Below, piece after piece: positions 34,501-43,728 of a DNA stretch of 64,000 nucleotides (within the stretch, counting starts at the first letter, position 1; every line of letters begins with the position of its first letter). The notes beneath the pieces were generated by a model, which did no database searches, was not told where the DNA came from, and was given only the letters and a program-made list of their open reading frames with translations. Location of the stretch: contig CAYSWV010000001.1 in the NCBI GenBank assembly GCA_964434865.1, positions 153,888 to 217,887 on the forward strand, read 5' to 3'. Position numbers and translations under genes: made by a program. The stretch comes from CAYSWV01 sp964434865. Its GTDB lineage: Bacteria > Cyanobacteriota > Cyanobacteriia > Thermostichales > Thermostichaceae.

Positions 34501-36286
34501 CATTGAGGCAATCCCAGATTTGCTGATTCGGATGGATGGTCAAGGTCGAATCTTAAGCGTGAAGAAAGGGGCTGATCCAATCCTGCTGCAAGCTGAGGGC
34601 CTATGGTTGACTCCTGATGATCCAACCCGCTTAGAATCGTTGACCATTTTTGATACTTTAAACTTGCCTCAAGCCCAGAAACGACTGAAATATATTCAAA
34701 AAGTCTTGGACGTTGGTGAACTTCATGTTTATGAGCAGGAAATGGAACTTGACTCTGAAGTTTTATATGAAGAGGTCCGAGTAGCAGTGAGTGGTGTTAA
34801 TGAAGTTTTGATCATTATTCGAGATATTACTAGTCGTAAACTAGCTGAAGTGGCTCTACAGCAGGCTAAAGAAACAGCTGAAGCTGCCAGTCGGTCTAAG
34901 AGTACTTTTTTAGCCAATATGAGTCATGAATTACGGACACCCATGAATGCGATCTTGGGATTCAGTCAATTGATGGCTCGAGATCCCAACTTAACTACTC
35001 AGCAGCAGCAGTCCTTGTCCATCATCAATCGCAGTGGCGAACACTTGCTAAGTTTGATCAATGCTGTTTTAGAAATGTCTAAAATTGAATCAGGCCGAAT
35101 GGATTTGATTGAAAAGGCGTTTGATTTATTTCAATTACTTCAGATGCTGGAAGAATTGTTTCAACCACGGATCAAAGCCAAGCAGCTGTATCTGCAAGTG
35201 ACTCTAGATCAGACAGTGCCCCGCTATGTGGTAAGTGATGAGAGTAAGCTACGCCAGATCTTGATCAATTTAATGGGTAATGCACTCAAGTTTACAGAGA
35301 GGGGGGGTATTGCTGTGAGGGTTAGGTACATGGAGATCTCATCTCGTCTGGAATTTGAGGTTGAGGATACTGGAGAAGGGATTGATAGTACAGAACAAGA
35401 TCAACTCTTTCAACCCTTTATGCAAACTGCTAGTGGTATCCGATCTCAAGGTGGTACTGGCCTTGGCTTGGCTATTTGTCAGCAATACGTAGAATTGATG
35501 GGGGGATCGATTCGAGTCCAGAGCCAAGTTTTTCAAGGATCTACCTTTACTTTTGATATTTCCGTGAATCGGGCGGCCGCGATCGATATTCAACCAGAAC
35601 GGCCCCAATATCGGGTCATTGGGTTAGAAGCTGGACAACCCCAATATCGGATTTTAATAGCTGATGATCAGGTAGAGAATCGAGAGCTACTCAGTCAACT
35701 GCTGGCTGCTGTGGGATTTGCTACACAGTCCGCTGTAGATGGTGAAACCACGATTAAGATGTGGGACGAATGGGATCCCCACTTGATCTGGATGGATATC
35801 AGAATGCCCAAGATGGATGGATTTGCAGCAACTCGCTATATCAGGGCTTTACCCAAGGGCCAATCTACGGTGATTATTGCGCTGACAGCCAGTGCCTTTG
35901 AATATGAACGATCTCAAATGATTGCTGCTGGATGTAATGATAGTGTCTCGAAGCCTCTTCAAGAATATGTGATCTTTGAGAAGATAGCCACGTTTTTACC
36001 GGTTCGTTATATCTATGAATCAACAACCCAGACCATTGAATCTGTTCAGCTCTCTTCTGATCAAGTTACCTCTCTTTTGGCACATCAGCCCTACACCTGG
36101 CTTCAAGCTCTACAGCGTGCTTCCATTCAATTAGATACTGAACTTGTACAAGCCCTGATCTCGGATTTACCAGATGAGTTTCAGACCCTAAAGCAACTCC
36201 TCACTGATTGGGCTGAGCAGTATCGATTTGATCGCATTACTGATTTAATCCAACCTTTATTGGCTGATTTTGAGCACTTAAGTTAA
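31595..36286 (+). CDS. Hybrid sensor histidine kinase (GAF-7xPAS-HisKA-HATPase-REC)
   Basis: 1563 residues from the ATG at 31595; a GTG at 31589 is also in frame. Approximate order: GAF-like (20-205), seven PAS domains starting near 232, 357, 470, 597, 724, 849 and 974, a HisKA with phosphoacceptor in NMSHELRTPMNA near 1110, HATPase (N box NLMGNALKF near 1225, GGTGLGLAICQQYVELMGG near 1290), and a REC domain (about 1350-1470) with phospho-Asp in WMDIRMPKMDGF near 1405 and the conserved K in VSKPLQ. A helical tail of about 90 residues ends the protein. No transmembrane helices. Divergent from the homocitrate synthase gene. Its stop shares TTAA with the next kinase gene. Confidence 0.93.
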   Translation: MNHSHEASPQISQISDSWDPSDLLEACVAITAETHLDRLLTTTLQILTKLVPAAKALILLPSTTDRITDVMPELQDWMIVATYLEPSSPKISLHIEAPTAEVLPLSCIEAVATTRLPLQLKLQGSATTGLKSHQDSVLDLNSDPYLLHQHPHQILCIPFNEETVVTGLVYVEPQPDSWLTQAQLQNLDMIGRQIAITIRRVKQLQNLKIELRTRTFELQYTRTKLNTLLENSQFGIFIARREDGLVLEINQRGLQMLGVPVTDDIVGIKRMTDYGLDTQQWYELMLQLQASTEIDSYELQLTRADGLKAWVLLSVRLNSIDDCVEGVITDINARKQAEFNLRNNAELIHQITDNLPALISYIDNQECYRFVNKYYEEWYGIPAELIVGCHVRDLVGADDYAKGYPYAQSALRGERVNFELAKFRQDGQLRYLNISLIPHFDTTSQVQGYFVLAPDITDRKVAEERHQTIFENSTIGIFQTTPQGHLISANPALAEIFGYASAEAMITQIVTIDQLYVEPERRIGDLQQLAPEAGGHKFEAKAYRADGTVIWISENVRAVRDSQGQLILYEGFVQEVTDRKQAEEAIRSQQEFLRQVIDASPYAIFVKDWEGRFVSINQAGADLYSGSVEEIIGCREEDLYPDSVNLILDHQAVITTFKPKFIPEQPIIRSGKTHWIQTYLKPLMTDQVSPTPYIVGVSVDITERKQAEARLQEYLSLLQATLESTVEGMIATDLRGNPLTYNQRFLELWSLPEKLLQPGQRDHRIQVMARLTRYPDYFLQKLEDITGGEATDLEMIELQDGRVFERYTQPVRIEVRVVGRVWSYRDVTQRQRIEDALRESEARLRLALSAANMTAWDWDLVTGEERSWPDSDLLGMPGSYTASLNWVHPDDRSLVHQAEQDALTHQSDYQVEFRLLLEDGSLRWQSSRGNLLYNRNGKPIRMVGMSIDITERKAAEEALKRSEATNRALIEAIPDLLIRMDGQGRILSVKKGADPILLQAEGLWLTPDDPTRLESLTIFDTLNLPQAQKRLKYIQKVLDVGELHVYEQEMELDSEVLYEEVRVAVSGVNEVLIIIRDITSRKLAEVALQQAKETAEAASRSKSTFLANMSHELRTPMNAILGFSQLMARDPNLTTQQQQSLSIINRSGEHLLSLINAVLEMSKIESGRMDLIEKAFDLFQLLQMLEELFQPRIKAKQLYLQVTLDQTVPRYVVSDESKLRQILINLMGNALKFTERGGIAVRVRYMEISSRLEFEVEDTGEGIDSTEQDQLFQPFMQTASGIRSQGGTGLGLAICQQYVELMGGSIRVQSQVFQGSTFTFDISVNRAAAIDIQPERPQYRVIGLEAGQPQYRILIADDQVENRELLSQLLAAVGFATQSAVDGETTIKMWDEWDPHLIWMDIRMPKMDGFAATRYIRALPKGQSTVIIALTASAFEYERSQMIAAGCNDSVSKPLQEYVIFEKIATFLPVRYIYESTTQTIESVQLSSDQVTSLLAHQPYTWLQALQRASIQLDTELVQALISDLPDEFQTLKQLLTDWAEQYRFDRITDLIQPLLADFEHLS

Positions 36287-39200
36287 GACGAAGGGCTTAA
36301 TGGGATCCATAATCGAACCACTGTGCCACTTCCCGACCGTCGAGATCGCCATTCAATGCTGGCCCCAATGAGCTCAGCCCGATAGCGCATATTCATTAAC
36401 CCATGACGCCCTACTCCATCTGGATGATCAGGCATGCCAATACCATCATCGATGATTTTGACTTCCAAATGTGATGGCAACGTTTCAGGTTGAGCCTTGG
36501 TCTCGATCAGGTTGACTGTTGCTTCAGGAGCAATAGTGATATCAATACGGCTAGCTTGAGCATGTTTAACTGCGTTATTGAGTGCTTCTTGCACGATCCG
36601 AAACACCGTACTTTGGGCTACAGGCTCTAATTGATTTAATAAATCGTCAGATCGGTCATCAAATCGTGTCACCAGGGGTTTAATGGAACGTTGAGCGGCT
36701 CGTTCTAGCAAACTCCGAAGGGCTGGACCGAGATTAAAGGCTCGCATGGCTGTAGGTTGTAAGTCTTCGACAATCCCTCGGAGTTCAGCAATGGTATCCC
36801 GGAGTTGATTGCTCATTTGTTGTAGAGCTTGTTGTCCTGAAGTCCCGACAGCTGGATCTAGAGCTAGATTTTGCAGTTGACGAGAGAGAGCACCTAGATC
36901 AGCTAATGTTTGGTCATGTAGATCAGCTGCTAAACGACGACTTTCTGCTTCACGACCTTCAGTTAAGCCACGGATCGCGGCAGCTGTGGTTTCTTGACGA
37001 CGGCCTCTCTCATAAAATTGAGCCCGTTGCAAAGCGACAGCCGCAATATCAGCTAAGGCTCGCACTAATTCAGTATCAGCATTAGACAAAGATCTAGAAT
37101 CGATATCGGTGGCAGTGAGCATACCTGTTTCAGAGGGTGGGACAAATGCACACATAACTCCAGCAACAGTAGTGCCATCTGTCATCAAGGGAACACAGAG
37201 AATAGATTGGACTTGCTCATTCAAGAGTTGCTGGCGTGTTTGAGGTGGCAACGGAGCCGCCCCCACATCTTCAATAAACAAGCTATCGTGGCGGCCATAA
37301 CAATCTAGCAAGATCAACCAACTCAGATCGAGAGATAACACTTGACCCAAACAAGAGGGTGCGGCCGGGGATCGACGGTATTCTTGTTGAACTTTGAGAC
37401 CTTCACTGGAAGTTTCAGGAGATTGATCAGCAGCCTTCTGTTGTAAGAATTGCATGACTTCAGTTGCATTTAATGAGAGCCATTTTTGATCGGTTTTAAT
37501 CAGAGAACTGAGTAGGTTTAAGGTGCCAGCTGGTTCAACATCTGAAGCCCTAGTTAGAGAGATAAAGCTACACTTGTTAACTTGCAAAGCATCAGCCATA
37601 CTTTCTAAAGCAATTTGCACAATTTGAGCTGGATCATAGGTGCTACTTAGCTTCTGGGCTAAATGGCGGAGTAATCGTTCTCTCAAGGCCGCAATGCGCG
37701 TTTGCTCATAGAGTTGAGCTTGTTGTAAGGCAATACCAGCTTGTTCAGCGACTGCCATGGCTAGTGATAACTCGTCAGGTTGAAACTGATGGGAGGTATG
37801 GGGCTGTGGCATTAAAATCATTGTGATTGTCCCTAGAAGAGTGCCAGATTGAATAATGGGGATTAAAGCCAAATTTTGAAAGGGGTTCTTCTGATACCAA
37901 GCCTGGACGTCGGGCTGATCCATGGATAGGTCTGTGTTTGAGAGAACAAAGGGCTGACCTTGACACAGGGTTTCCATGACACCAGGTTGGCTCCCATACA
38001 CTGCTGCTGAGTCGGACTGAATGGAGTGTGATGAGGTGGGCATTAAGTTAGAAGCTCGTTTGATGAAGGATCCCTGGGACCAGATCATTGTGATCGTTGG
38101 CAGCCGCGATGATGGGTCTAGATCAGGGGGGTAAAGTGAAATTTCACAACGATCAAGCTCTAAAGTCTTAGCTAACGACTCCACAATAGATTCCAGGACT
38201 TGCTTGGGATCTAAGGAGGTCCGAATTTGAGTGGTGATTTCATTGAGTAAAGCCTCACGGCGGGCTTGTTGTTGGGTTTTCTCGTACAAGCGAGACTGAT
38301 TAATGGCAATCACCAGTTGCTCAGCTACCAGCTTTAATAAATCTTGATCGGTTTGACTCCACTTATAGGGAACGGGGGTAGTGGGATCGCATTGATGCAC
38401 ACTTAAAATGCCATAGTGATTAGACCCCAGATGAAGGCGGGCCAGCATAATTGAGCGGATATGGGCTTCAGACAAGCGTGCCTGTGTTTTGACATCAAAG
38501 ACCCTAATATCAGGCCAAACATTAATTACAATGGGATCTTTTTGGTCAATTAAGTCTGGTGCTAAGGGGTTATTTTCCAGAGGAATATCTCGATTTAACC
38601 AAGAGTACGCTTCAGTTTTGGCATAGGCGTGTCGGACTTTAGCCACTTGCTCGCATGGATTCACAAACAAAAATAAAACGCGACTAGCCTGGAGGGCTTG
38701 CCCTACTTCTTGCACAGCAGCCTGTAACATATCATCCAAGTTGAGGGAGTAGCGGATCCGATCGGTCATACGGTTAATCAAAGAAGCCTGATTAGCTTGG
38801 CGCTGAGTTTGGGTTAGCAGTTGCTGAGTTTGGGTTAGTAGTTGAGCCTGAGAAATAGCAATGGCAGCTTGGGCAGCTACCGCTTCAGCTACTTTGAGAT
38901 CAGTGGCGGACCAAGGATGATCGGGATCGGATTGTAGCCGCTTCAATCCCAGACATCCAATCAAATCATCCCCTTCCAGTAAAGGAACTAGGAGAACCCC
39001 CTCATGAGCTTTGAAGGCCGTCGAGCTTGAAGTTGAATCAGCCAGGATAATGGGGGATTTAGTTTGCAGCAATAGCTCAGTGCTCACTTTGAGTCGCTGG
39101 CGAGTGCTTTCTGGGATCATCTCTGCAGGGTTACCATCCAGTTGCAACAGATCCTCTGCGGCTGATCCTTCTATTCGTAATCCTAGTTTTTGCTGAGACT

Positions 39201-41100
39201 GCTGGGTCAGGATCATCAACCCTGGCATCATCTGTTCAAGTTGTTCAGAAGTCAGGCAAGGTGCATAAATGCCAACTGGATGTAGTGATTCAGCTTCGGG
39301 TTGCCATAATGCCAACGTGCAAATATCAGCTTCGAAAGCTTCACCAATTTCTTGAGTAATAGCTTGAAAGAGGCGCTCAGGTTGTAGGCTAGACCGAATA
39401 ACCGCTGTCATAGAATTGAGTAATGCGAGTCGCTCAGCTTGCTGTTGAACATGGCTAAATAATTGAGATCGAGTTAAAGCGATGGCTAACTGTTGAGCAA
39501 CGGATTGGAGGAGTTCTACCTCTTTAGACTGCCATCCGTAGACTGTTTCTTTAAAGGCGCCAATTAACCCAATCATGACACTTTGTTCAGATGATGAAGC
39601 AGGTGTGTCAACCCAAGTATTGACGGGGGTCTGTAAATCTAAAGTCGAAGACCTATCAGTATAAACAGGAATTAAAACGCCAGACTGCATTTTTAACTGT
39701 TCCATAATGGCTTGACCTTTGGGGGGTAACTCACTGGCCTGCAGATCGGACATTTGCACTGTCAATCCTTGACCAATTCGCTGCTGAAAGGGGCCAAAAT
39801 CCACTAAGCTATAGGGACCTGCTGTAGGATCTAGATGAGGGAGATGAGCTTCATAGGTTACCTCAATAGTCTGGCTACCCACCTGCACGGAGAAAAAACA
39901 GCATCGACTCAGATCTAGAGTTTCACGAAGAGAGACCATGGTGGTTGAAACAATTTGATCCCAATGCAAAGACTGATGCAAGGTATTGGTCACCTGGTTG
40001 AGAAGTGCTTCCCGTTCACCTTGTTGGCGAGTCTGTTCAAATAGTTGGGCATTACTGAGTGCTAGAGACGCTTGTGTAGCAACTGCTTGAATTAGTTCAA
40101 TTTCAATATCCTGAAAATTGTGATACTCTTGATGACCTAAAGCTAAAAATCCTAAAACTTCCTCTTGGTATTGGTGTTGAAGTAGCAGCGGAATCAGCAA
40201 AATAGCACCCTGGCTATCGGCGGCCACCGGTCGAGTATCAGATAGAGCCAAACACTGGTGGACCATCAAGTCTGAGACTAAGTTGGGTTGATTAAAAATG
40301 GCCTCATAAAGAAGATTAGACGGGAGGACTTGAGCTGATCCTGGTTTGAAATAACTGGCTACTACAGTAGGTGGAGTGTATGAAGTTGCGGTGGGACAAT
40401 CGGTAAACGGGGAGAGCAAGGGCCAGTTCATTTGCAAAAAATCACACCGATCAGCACGTAAAGCCCGACCCACTTGTTCTACTAACGTTTGGATCATCGT
40501 TTTACTATCTAGAGATTGCCGCAACTGTTGGCTGATCTGACGAATTAAACCATCTCGCCCCGCCTGGTATTGTAATTGTGCCGTCTGATGCGCGTTGACC
40601 ATCGCACTAGCAGCAGAAGAGGTAATAAACTTCAGGACTTCTAAAAAGCCATGAGTTAAAGGTTGGTGACTCATGATGATCAATGATCCAACCGTAGGGG
40701 ATCCCAAGGTGATCGGGTAAGCAGCCAAGCCTTGGATCAAGTCAGGTAAACCACTACTAGAGTCTAGGCTCGTGTTTAAAAAGGGTTGATGCTCAATGAT
40801 GGCTTGTTGCAAAGGGGGGTAATTCGACAGCAACTTAGATCCATCGATCATGGGATCAGCGCTATGCTGAGCCACAGTCTCAAAGGTTGTGGTCATAGGG
40901 TTGTAGGATCCTACATAGGCCACTACCACTCTCAATTGAATAACGAGTTCCTTAACTAAAGTGGTGGCAATGGCTCGCGGTTGATCAAATGGTGCAAACA
41001 AAGGATCATTTAGATCTTGACACGTATGATGCGTCAGGTGCTGAACAATATCATTGGCCGTTTGGATATGAGCCAACAGGTATGAATCTGTTTGAGCCAT
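36283..41100 (-). CDS. Seven-GAF NarX-type sensor histidine kinase
   Basis: 1605 residues. Seven GAF-like modules begin near residues 35, 190, 370, 563, 777, 953 and 1145; six start with a helix of the form LLNxxTxxIRxSLxxxx and are joined by coiled linkers ending LYEQTRQQ or similar. The C-terminus carries HisKA_3 (LAADLHDQTLADLGALSRQL, near 1390-1410) and a HATPase (EALNNAVKHAQ, DDGIGMP, GRHGLMNMRYRAELIGA), the NarL-system kinase type. No REC domain and no TM helix. GAF modules may bind small ligands or chromophores; I see no cyanobacteriochrome cysteine motif. No LuxR-type response regulator is nearby. Confidence 0.92.
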   Translation of the reverse strand: MAQTDSYLLAHIQTANDIVQHLTHHTCQDLNDPLFAPFDQPRAIATTLVKELVIQLRVVVAYVGSYNPMTTTFETVAQHSADPMIDGSKLLSNYPPLQQAIIEHQPFLNTSLDSSSGLPDLIQGLAAYPITLGSPTVGSLIIMSHQPLTHGFLEVLKFITSSAASAMVNAHQTAQLQYQAGRDGLIRQISQQLRQSLDSKTMIQTLVEQVGRALRADRCDFLQMNWPLLSPFTDCPTATSYTPPTVVASYFKPGSAQVLPSNLLYEAIFNQPNLVSDLMVHQCLALSDTRPVAADSQGAILLIPLLLQHQYQEEVLGFLALGHQEYHNFQDIEIELIQAVATQASLALSNAQLFEQTRQQGEREALLNQVTNTLHQSLHWDQIVSTTMVSLRETLDLSRCCFFSVQVGSQTIEVTYEAHLPHLDPTAGPYSLVDFGPFQQRIGQGLTVQMSDLQASELPPKGQAIMEQLKMQSGVLIPVYTDRSSTLDLQTPVNTWVDTPASSSEQSVMIGLIGAFKETVYGWQSKEVELLQSVAQQLAIALTRSQLFSHVQQQAERLALLNSMTAVIRSSLQPERLFQAITQEIGEAFEADICTLALWQPEAESLHPVGIYAPCLTSEQLEQMMPGLMILTQQSQQKLGLRIEGSAAEDLLQLDGNPAEMIPESTRQRLKVSTELLLQTKSPIILADSTSSSTAFKAHEGVLLVPLLEGDDLIGCLGLKRLQSDPDHPWSATDLKVAEAVAAQAAIAISQAQLLTQTQQLLTQTQRQANQASLINRMTDRIRYSLNLDDMLQAAVQEVGQALQASRVLFLFVNPCEQVAKVRHAYAKTEAYSWLNRDIPLENNPLAPDLIDQKDPIVINVWPDIRVFDVKTQARLSEAHIRSIMLARLHLGSNHYGILSVHQCDPTTPVPYKWSQTDQDLLKLVAEQLVIAINQSRLYEKTQQQARREALLNEITTQIRTSLDPKQVLESIVESLAKTLELDRCEISLYPPDLDPSSRLPTITMIWSQGSFIKRASNLMPTSSHSIQSDSAAVYGSQPGVMETLCQGQPFVLSNTDLSMDQPDVQAWYQKNPFQNLALIPIIQSGTLLGTITMILMPQPHTSHQFQPDELSLAMAVAEQAGIALQQAQLYEQTRIAALRERLLRHLAQKLSSTYDPAQIVQIALESMADALQVNKCSFISLTRASDVEPAGTLNLLSSLIKTDQKWLSLNATEVMQFLQQKAADQSPETSSEGLKVQQEYRRSPAAPSCLGQVLSLDLSWLILLDCYGRHDSLFIEDVGAAPLPPQTRQQLLNEQVQSILCVPLMTDGTTVAGVMCAFVPPSETGMLTATDIDSRSLSNADTELVRALADIAAVALQRAQFYERGRRQETTAAAIRGLTEGREAESRRLAADLHDQTLADLGALSRQLQNLALDPAVGTSGQQALQQMSNQLRDTIAELRGIVEDLQPTAMRAFNLGPALRSLLERAAQRSIKPLVTRFDDRSDDLLNQLEPVAQSTVFRIVQEALNNAVKHAQASRIDITIAPEATVNLIETKAQPETLPSHLEVKIIDDGIGMPDHPDGVGRHGLMNMRYRAELIGASIEWRSRRSGSGTVVRLWIPLSPSS

Positions 41101-41626
41101 AATAGAGATGAGTTCAGGCTATTTTCCTATCATAAGTCTCTCACTATAACCAAGACTCTAGGGCCTGTCGCTGTAGAATCCCGCCTTAAATAGGTCGGGT
41201 TGGATGGTGACTAATATGGATAAGAACACAGCATTGTTAAGAAATGACTCGAATAGCTGCAAGATATTAGACTTGGTAGCTTTCATTAAACTTTTATGTG
41301 CCTATAGAAATTTTCAATTCATTTCATGGATGACTGTCATGAGTAGTAATTATCAATAAAACTGTTTGATATGTTGTTGAGTTTAGGAGTTTGCTATCTC
41401 TAAATCAATGGCTAATACCTGTGGAGTCTAGGTTGCAGCTTGATCTAAACCAATTTTTAGCGGCTAGTTCTATAACGTTGTAACTTACAATTATGACAAT
41501 CTATCCTAAGTTATGTCGAATTTGAAATAGTTGAGTCTGTATCCCAGCTGATTTGAATACAATCCCTATAGTGACTCCTGAGTCCTGGTCTACTACGATG
41601 GAACTTAAGAAAATCTTAAGCTTGTG
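41101..41626. other. Intergenic region, about 525 bases, with palindromes
   Basis: AT-rich spacer between the seven-GAF kinase gene and a small gene, transcribed divergently. It contains the 11-bp palindrome ATGACTGTCAT at 41330-41340 and the palindrome CTTAAGA-AAA-TCTTAAG at 41604-41620. I see no open frame of interest. Confidence 0.5.
41330..41340. promoter_or_regulatory. Palindrome ATGAC-N-GTCAT, distal copy
   Basis: ATGACTGTCAT is a 5-1-5 palindrome; its reverse complement, ATGACAGTCAT, recurs at 41627-41637 across the start of the small gene. Two copies about 300 bases apart in one promoter region suggest an operator pair. Role is inference. Confidence 0.3.
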
Positions 41627-41637
41627 ATGACAGTCAT
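41604..41637. promoter_or_regulatory. Two adjacent palindromes over the start region of the small gene
   Basis: CTTAAGA-AAA-TCTTAAG (41604-41620, 7-3-7) sits where a ribosome binding site would be, and ATGACAGTCAT (41627-41637) overlaps the first codons. As DNA these could be protein-binding sites; as RNA the first could fold and hide the initiation region. No Shine-Dalgarno sequence is otherwise visible. Confidence 0.35.
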
Positions 41638-41842
41638 GACTCCAGATATGGTTCGCCGCTTCTGGTCGGTAGTTGATGAGATCGCTCATCCCGACATGGT
41701 GCTACAGACTGATGCTGATTTGACCCAGAGTTTACTCCGGGCCTGTAGACAACAACATCCGTTGAGCAATGTTGATCCATCAGCCTTAAATTCTTATATT
41801 TCACCCCGCCTTGCGCTCATTCGAGATCTGGTGTTGGGTTAA
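41627..41842 (+). CDS. Small conserved cyanobacterial protein of unknown function
   Basis: 71 residues from the ATG at 41627; GTG at 41624 and ATG at 41636 are alternatives. The sequence is helical, with MVRRFWSVVDEI near the start, TQSLLRACRQQ in the middle and a conserved-looking end, ISPRLALIRDLVLG, a pattern I associate with short uncharacterised cyanobacterial proteins. No membrane segment. Two palindromes overlap its initiation region. Its TAA stop shares TTAA with the convergent TrpD-like gene. Function unknown. Confidence 0.6.
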   Translation: MTVMTPDMVRRFWSVVDEIAHPDMVLQTDADLTQSLLRACRQQHPLSNVDPSALNSYISPRLALIRDLVLG

Positions 41843-42867
41843 TGCTGGGTTGCAGCTTGGAGTTTTTGAAGTGTAGAGAGAACTTTGCCTGATCTCAATA
41901 GGTCCTGTGCTAACTCAATGCCTACCGCCAGGCTTTCAGTATGTCCTAATCGATACAGATAGTAGCCCCCACACCAGAGAATGGCAGGCTCTAATTCAGA
42001 AGGATGACCTTGAAGACACTGATGCACCTGCTCAACTAAATAATCAACAGATTCTAATCCGACTTCAGAGCCAGCTAACTGATAGTCACGTGCTTTGAGT
42101 AATACCCGATGGTGATCTTCACTCAGAATAGCGGTGCGATCACGAGCTAAGTCACAGCTCCCTTCTAAGCCTTTAACGGTTGTAAAGTGTTTAACCTGAC
42201 GAAGTTCAAAGGTCTTGATCATACTGGCTTCGGTGGGAGGATGGACAAAACCACAGATTAGATGAAATGGCCCGTTGTAAGGTGCCCAAATTAACTCCAA
42301 CGTAGCTAGGGGAGGCCGTTTGCCAATTTGATCGCGATAGATCATCAATGTTTGCGCTTGGGGATAGTGTCGGGGTAGGTAGATAAAACCGATTCCCACT
42401 TGTTCCAAGCAGCGGGCTACTTGATCTAACGTCAGTTTTGTCCAGTCCACCCCCAGCTGGCGCCAGAGTTCAACTAGAGGTAAGCCATATTTGGTAGGGC
42501 ATCGATCGGATCCATGTAACAGATTAGGCGATCCAACCGTGGCTAGGAGTAAGGCCACTAAAGGAGCTACTGGAGCTGTACGCGAGCGACCATCATAGGG
42601 ATGTCCAAACACAGCTAAGGGCCGATCGAGATCTAGTACCGGTAGTTGAGGCCCTAAGTCATCATAAGCATCCAACATGCCTGCCAGCTCATCAGGTGTA
42701 GGCCGTTTGATCCGGTGGGCAATCAAAAAAGCCCCAATTTGGGCTGGGGTTGCTTCTCCTAGCAGCATCATGCGAGTCGCTTGAGCCGCTTCAGATCGAG
42801 TTAAATGTTTGCTAGTATGTTGACCGCTTCCAACTAGCTTAAGTAGGTCTCGAAAACTAGTGCTCAT
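41839..42867 (-). CDS. Anthranilate phosphoribosyltransferase-like protein (TrpD paralogue)
   Basis: 342 residues from the ATG at 42867; an in-frame TTG lies at 42879. The N-terminal helical domain (LTRSEAAQATRMMLLGEATPAQIGAFLIAHRIK) matches glycosyl transferase family 3/TrpD. The phosphoribosyl-binding GTGGDG loop of true TrpD is replaced by FGHPYDGRSRTAPVAPLVA, and the KHGNRS segment by LLHGSDRCPTKYG. This fits the TrpD2/YbiB-like branch, which binds nucleic acid or has an unknown substrate rather than making tryptophan. A canonical trpD is 5 kb away, supporting functional divergence. Its stop overlaps that of the small gene by four bases. Confidence 0.85.
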   Translation of the reverse strand: MSTSFRDLLKLVGSGQHTSKHLTRSEAAQATRMMLLGEATPAQIGAFLIAHRIKRPTPDELAGMLDAYDDLGPQLPVLDLDRPLAVFGHPYDGRSRTAPVAPLVALLLATVGSPNLLHGSDRCPTKYGLPLVELWRQLGVDWTKLTLDQVARCLEQVGIGFIYLPRHYPQAQTLMIYRDQIGKRPPLATLELIWAPYNGPFHLICGFVHPPTEASMIKTFELRQVKHFTTVKGLEGSCDLARDRTAILSEDHHRVLLKARDYQLAGSEVGLESVDYLVEQVHQCLQGHPSELEPAILWCGGYYLYRLGHTESLAVGIELAQDLLRSGKVLSTLQKLQAATQH

Positions 42868-43030
42868 GAATGTCTGCAAATCATTAAGGATTTTATATTA
42901 TACCGACACAGTCAACGCACGACTGAGCATGTAATTGCCGGATTGGATTTATGCAACATGCTCATATGAAGTCAGGCGATAAACCACTAGATAGGATTAG
43001 TTTAGATAGAATTAGTTACGAGGATTAGCA

Positions 43031-43642
43031 TTGAACTCTAGTTCGTCTTCCCTTCCTCTGCCCCACTGGAAAGCCCAGCTCCAAAAAGCGCTACATCGGC
43101 ATCGGAGTCAGCCAGAAGCCCGCTATGTCCAGTTAGCTACTGTTGATCTGCAAGGGTATCCTCGAAATCGAACGGTTGTGTTTCGGGGCTTTTTTAACGA
43201 TACTGACCAGCTTCAATTTGCCGTTGATCAGCGTAGTGAGAAAGTGAGCCAGCTACAACAGCGGCCTCAAGCAGAAGTCTGCTGGTATTTTGCCAAAACA
43301 CGTGAACAATTCCGCCTCTCAGGTGTCATGACTCTAGTTCAAGATCCTCAAGATATCTCTCAGGATCTGCAAACAGCTCGCTCTCATTTGTGGGATCAAC
43401 TCTCTGATCAAAGTAGACTGTTATGGTACTGGCCCACCCCTAAAGCTGATCAGGCCTCCGCTGCTGATTACAAGGTTGAAATCCCAAAGGCGGCTACCCC
43501 TCCTCCAACCTTTGTCTTGTTAGTCTTCACGCCTTATCAGGTTGATCATTTACAACTCAAGGGGGATTTAAACTATCCACAGATTAGACATCTTTATCAT
43601 CAACAGGATGCCACTTGGGTTCGTCGCTCTGTTAACCCCTAA
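43031..43642 (+). CDS. Alr4036-type pyridoxamine 5'-phosphate oxidase family flavoprotein
   Basis: 203 residues of the FMN-binding split-barrel fold: ARYVQLATVDLQGYPRNRTVVFRGF, then QRSEKVSQLQQRPQAEVCWYF and REQFRLSGVM, ending with WVRRSVNP, which resembles the conserved C-terminus WxxxRLxP of PdxH. The mid-part (SRLLWYWPTPKA) matches the cyanobacterial/plant Alr4036 subgroup. It may bind FMN; true pyridoxamine phosphate oxidase activity is not proven by sequence. The start is a TTG at 43031 preceded by GAGGA about 8 bases upstream; no ATG is better placed. Confidence 0.85.
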   Translation: MNSSSSSLPLPHWKAQLQKALHRHRSQPEARYVQLATVDLQGYPRNRTVVFRGFFNDTDQLQFAVDQRSEKVSQLQQRPQAEVCWYFAKTREQFRLSGVMTLVQDPQDISQDLQTARSHLWDQLSDQSRLLWYWPTPKADQASAADYKVEIPKAATPPPTFVLLVFTPYQVDHLQLKGDLNYPQIRHLYHQQDATWVRRSVNP

Positions 43643-43728
43643 GATTAAACCTACTAGGTCTTGAATAACAGGTGTCCTGATCGCTACTTTGTTAGGGTTA
43701 GTGGTGATCAAGAGCGTACGAATCACTT

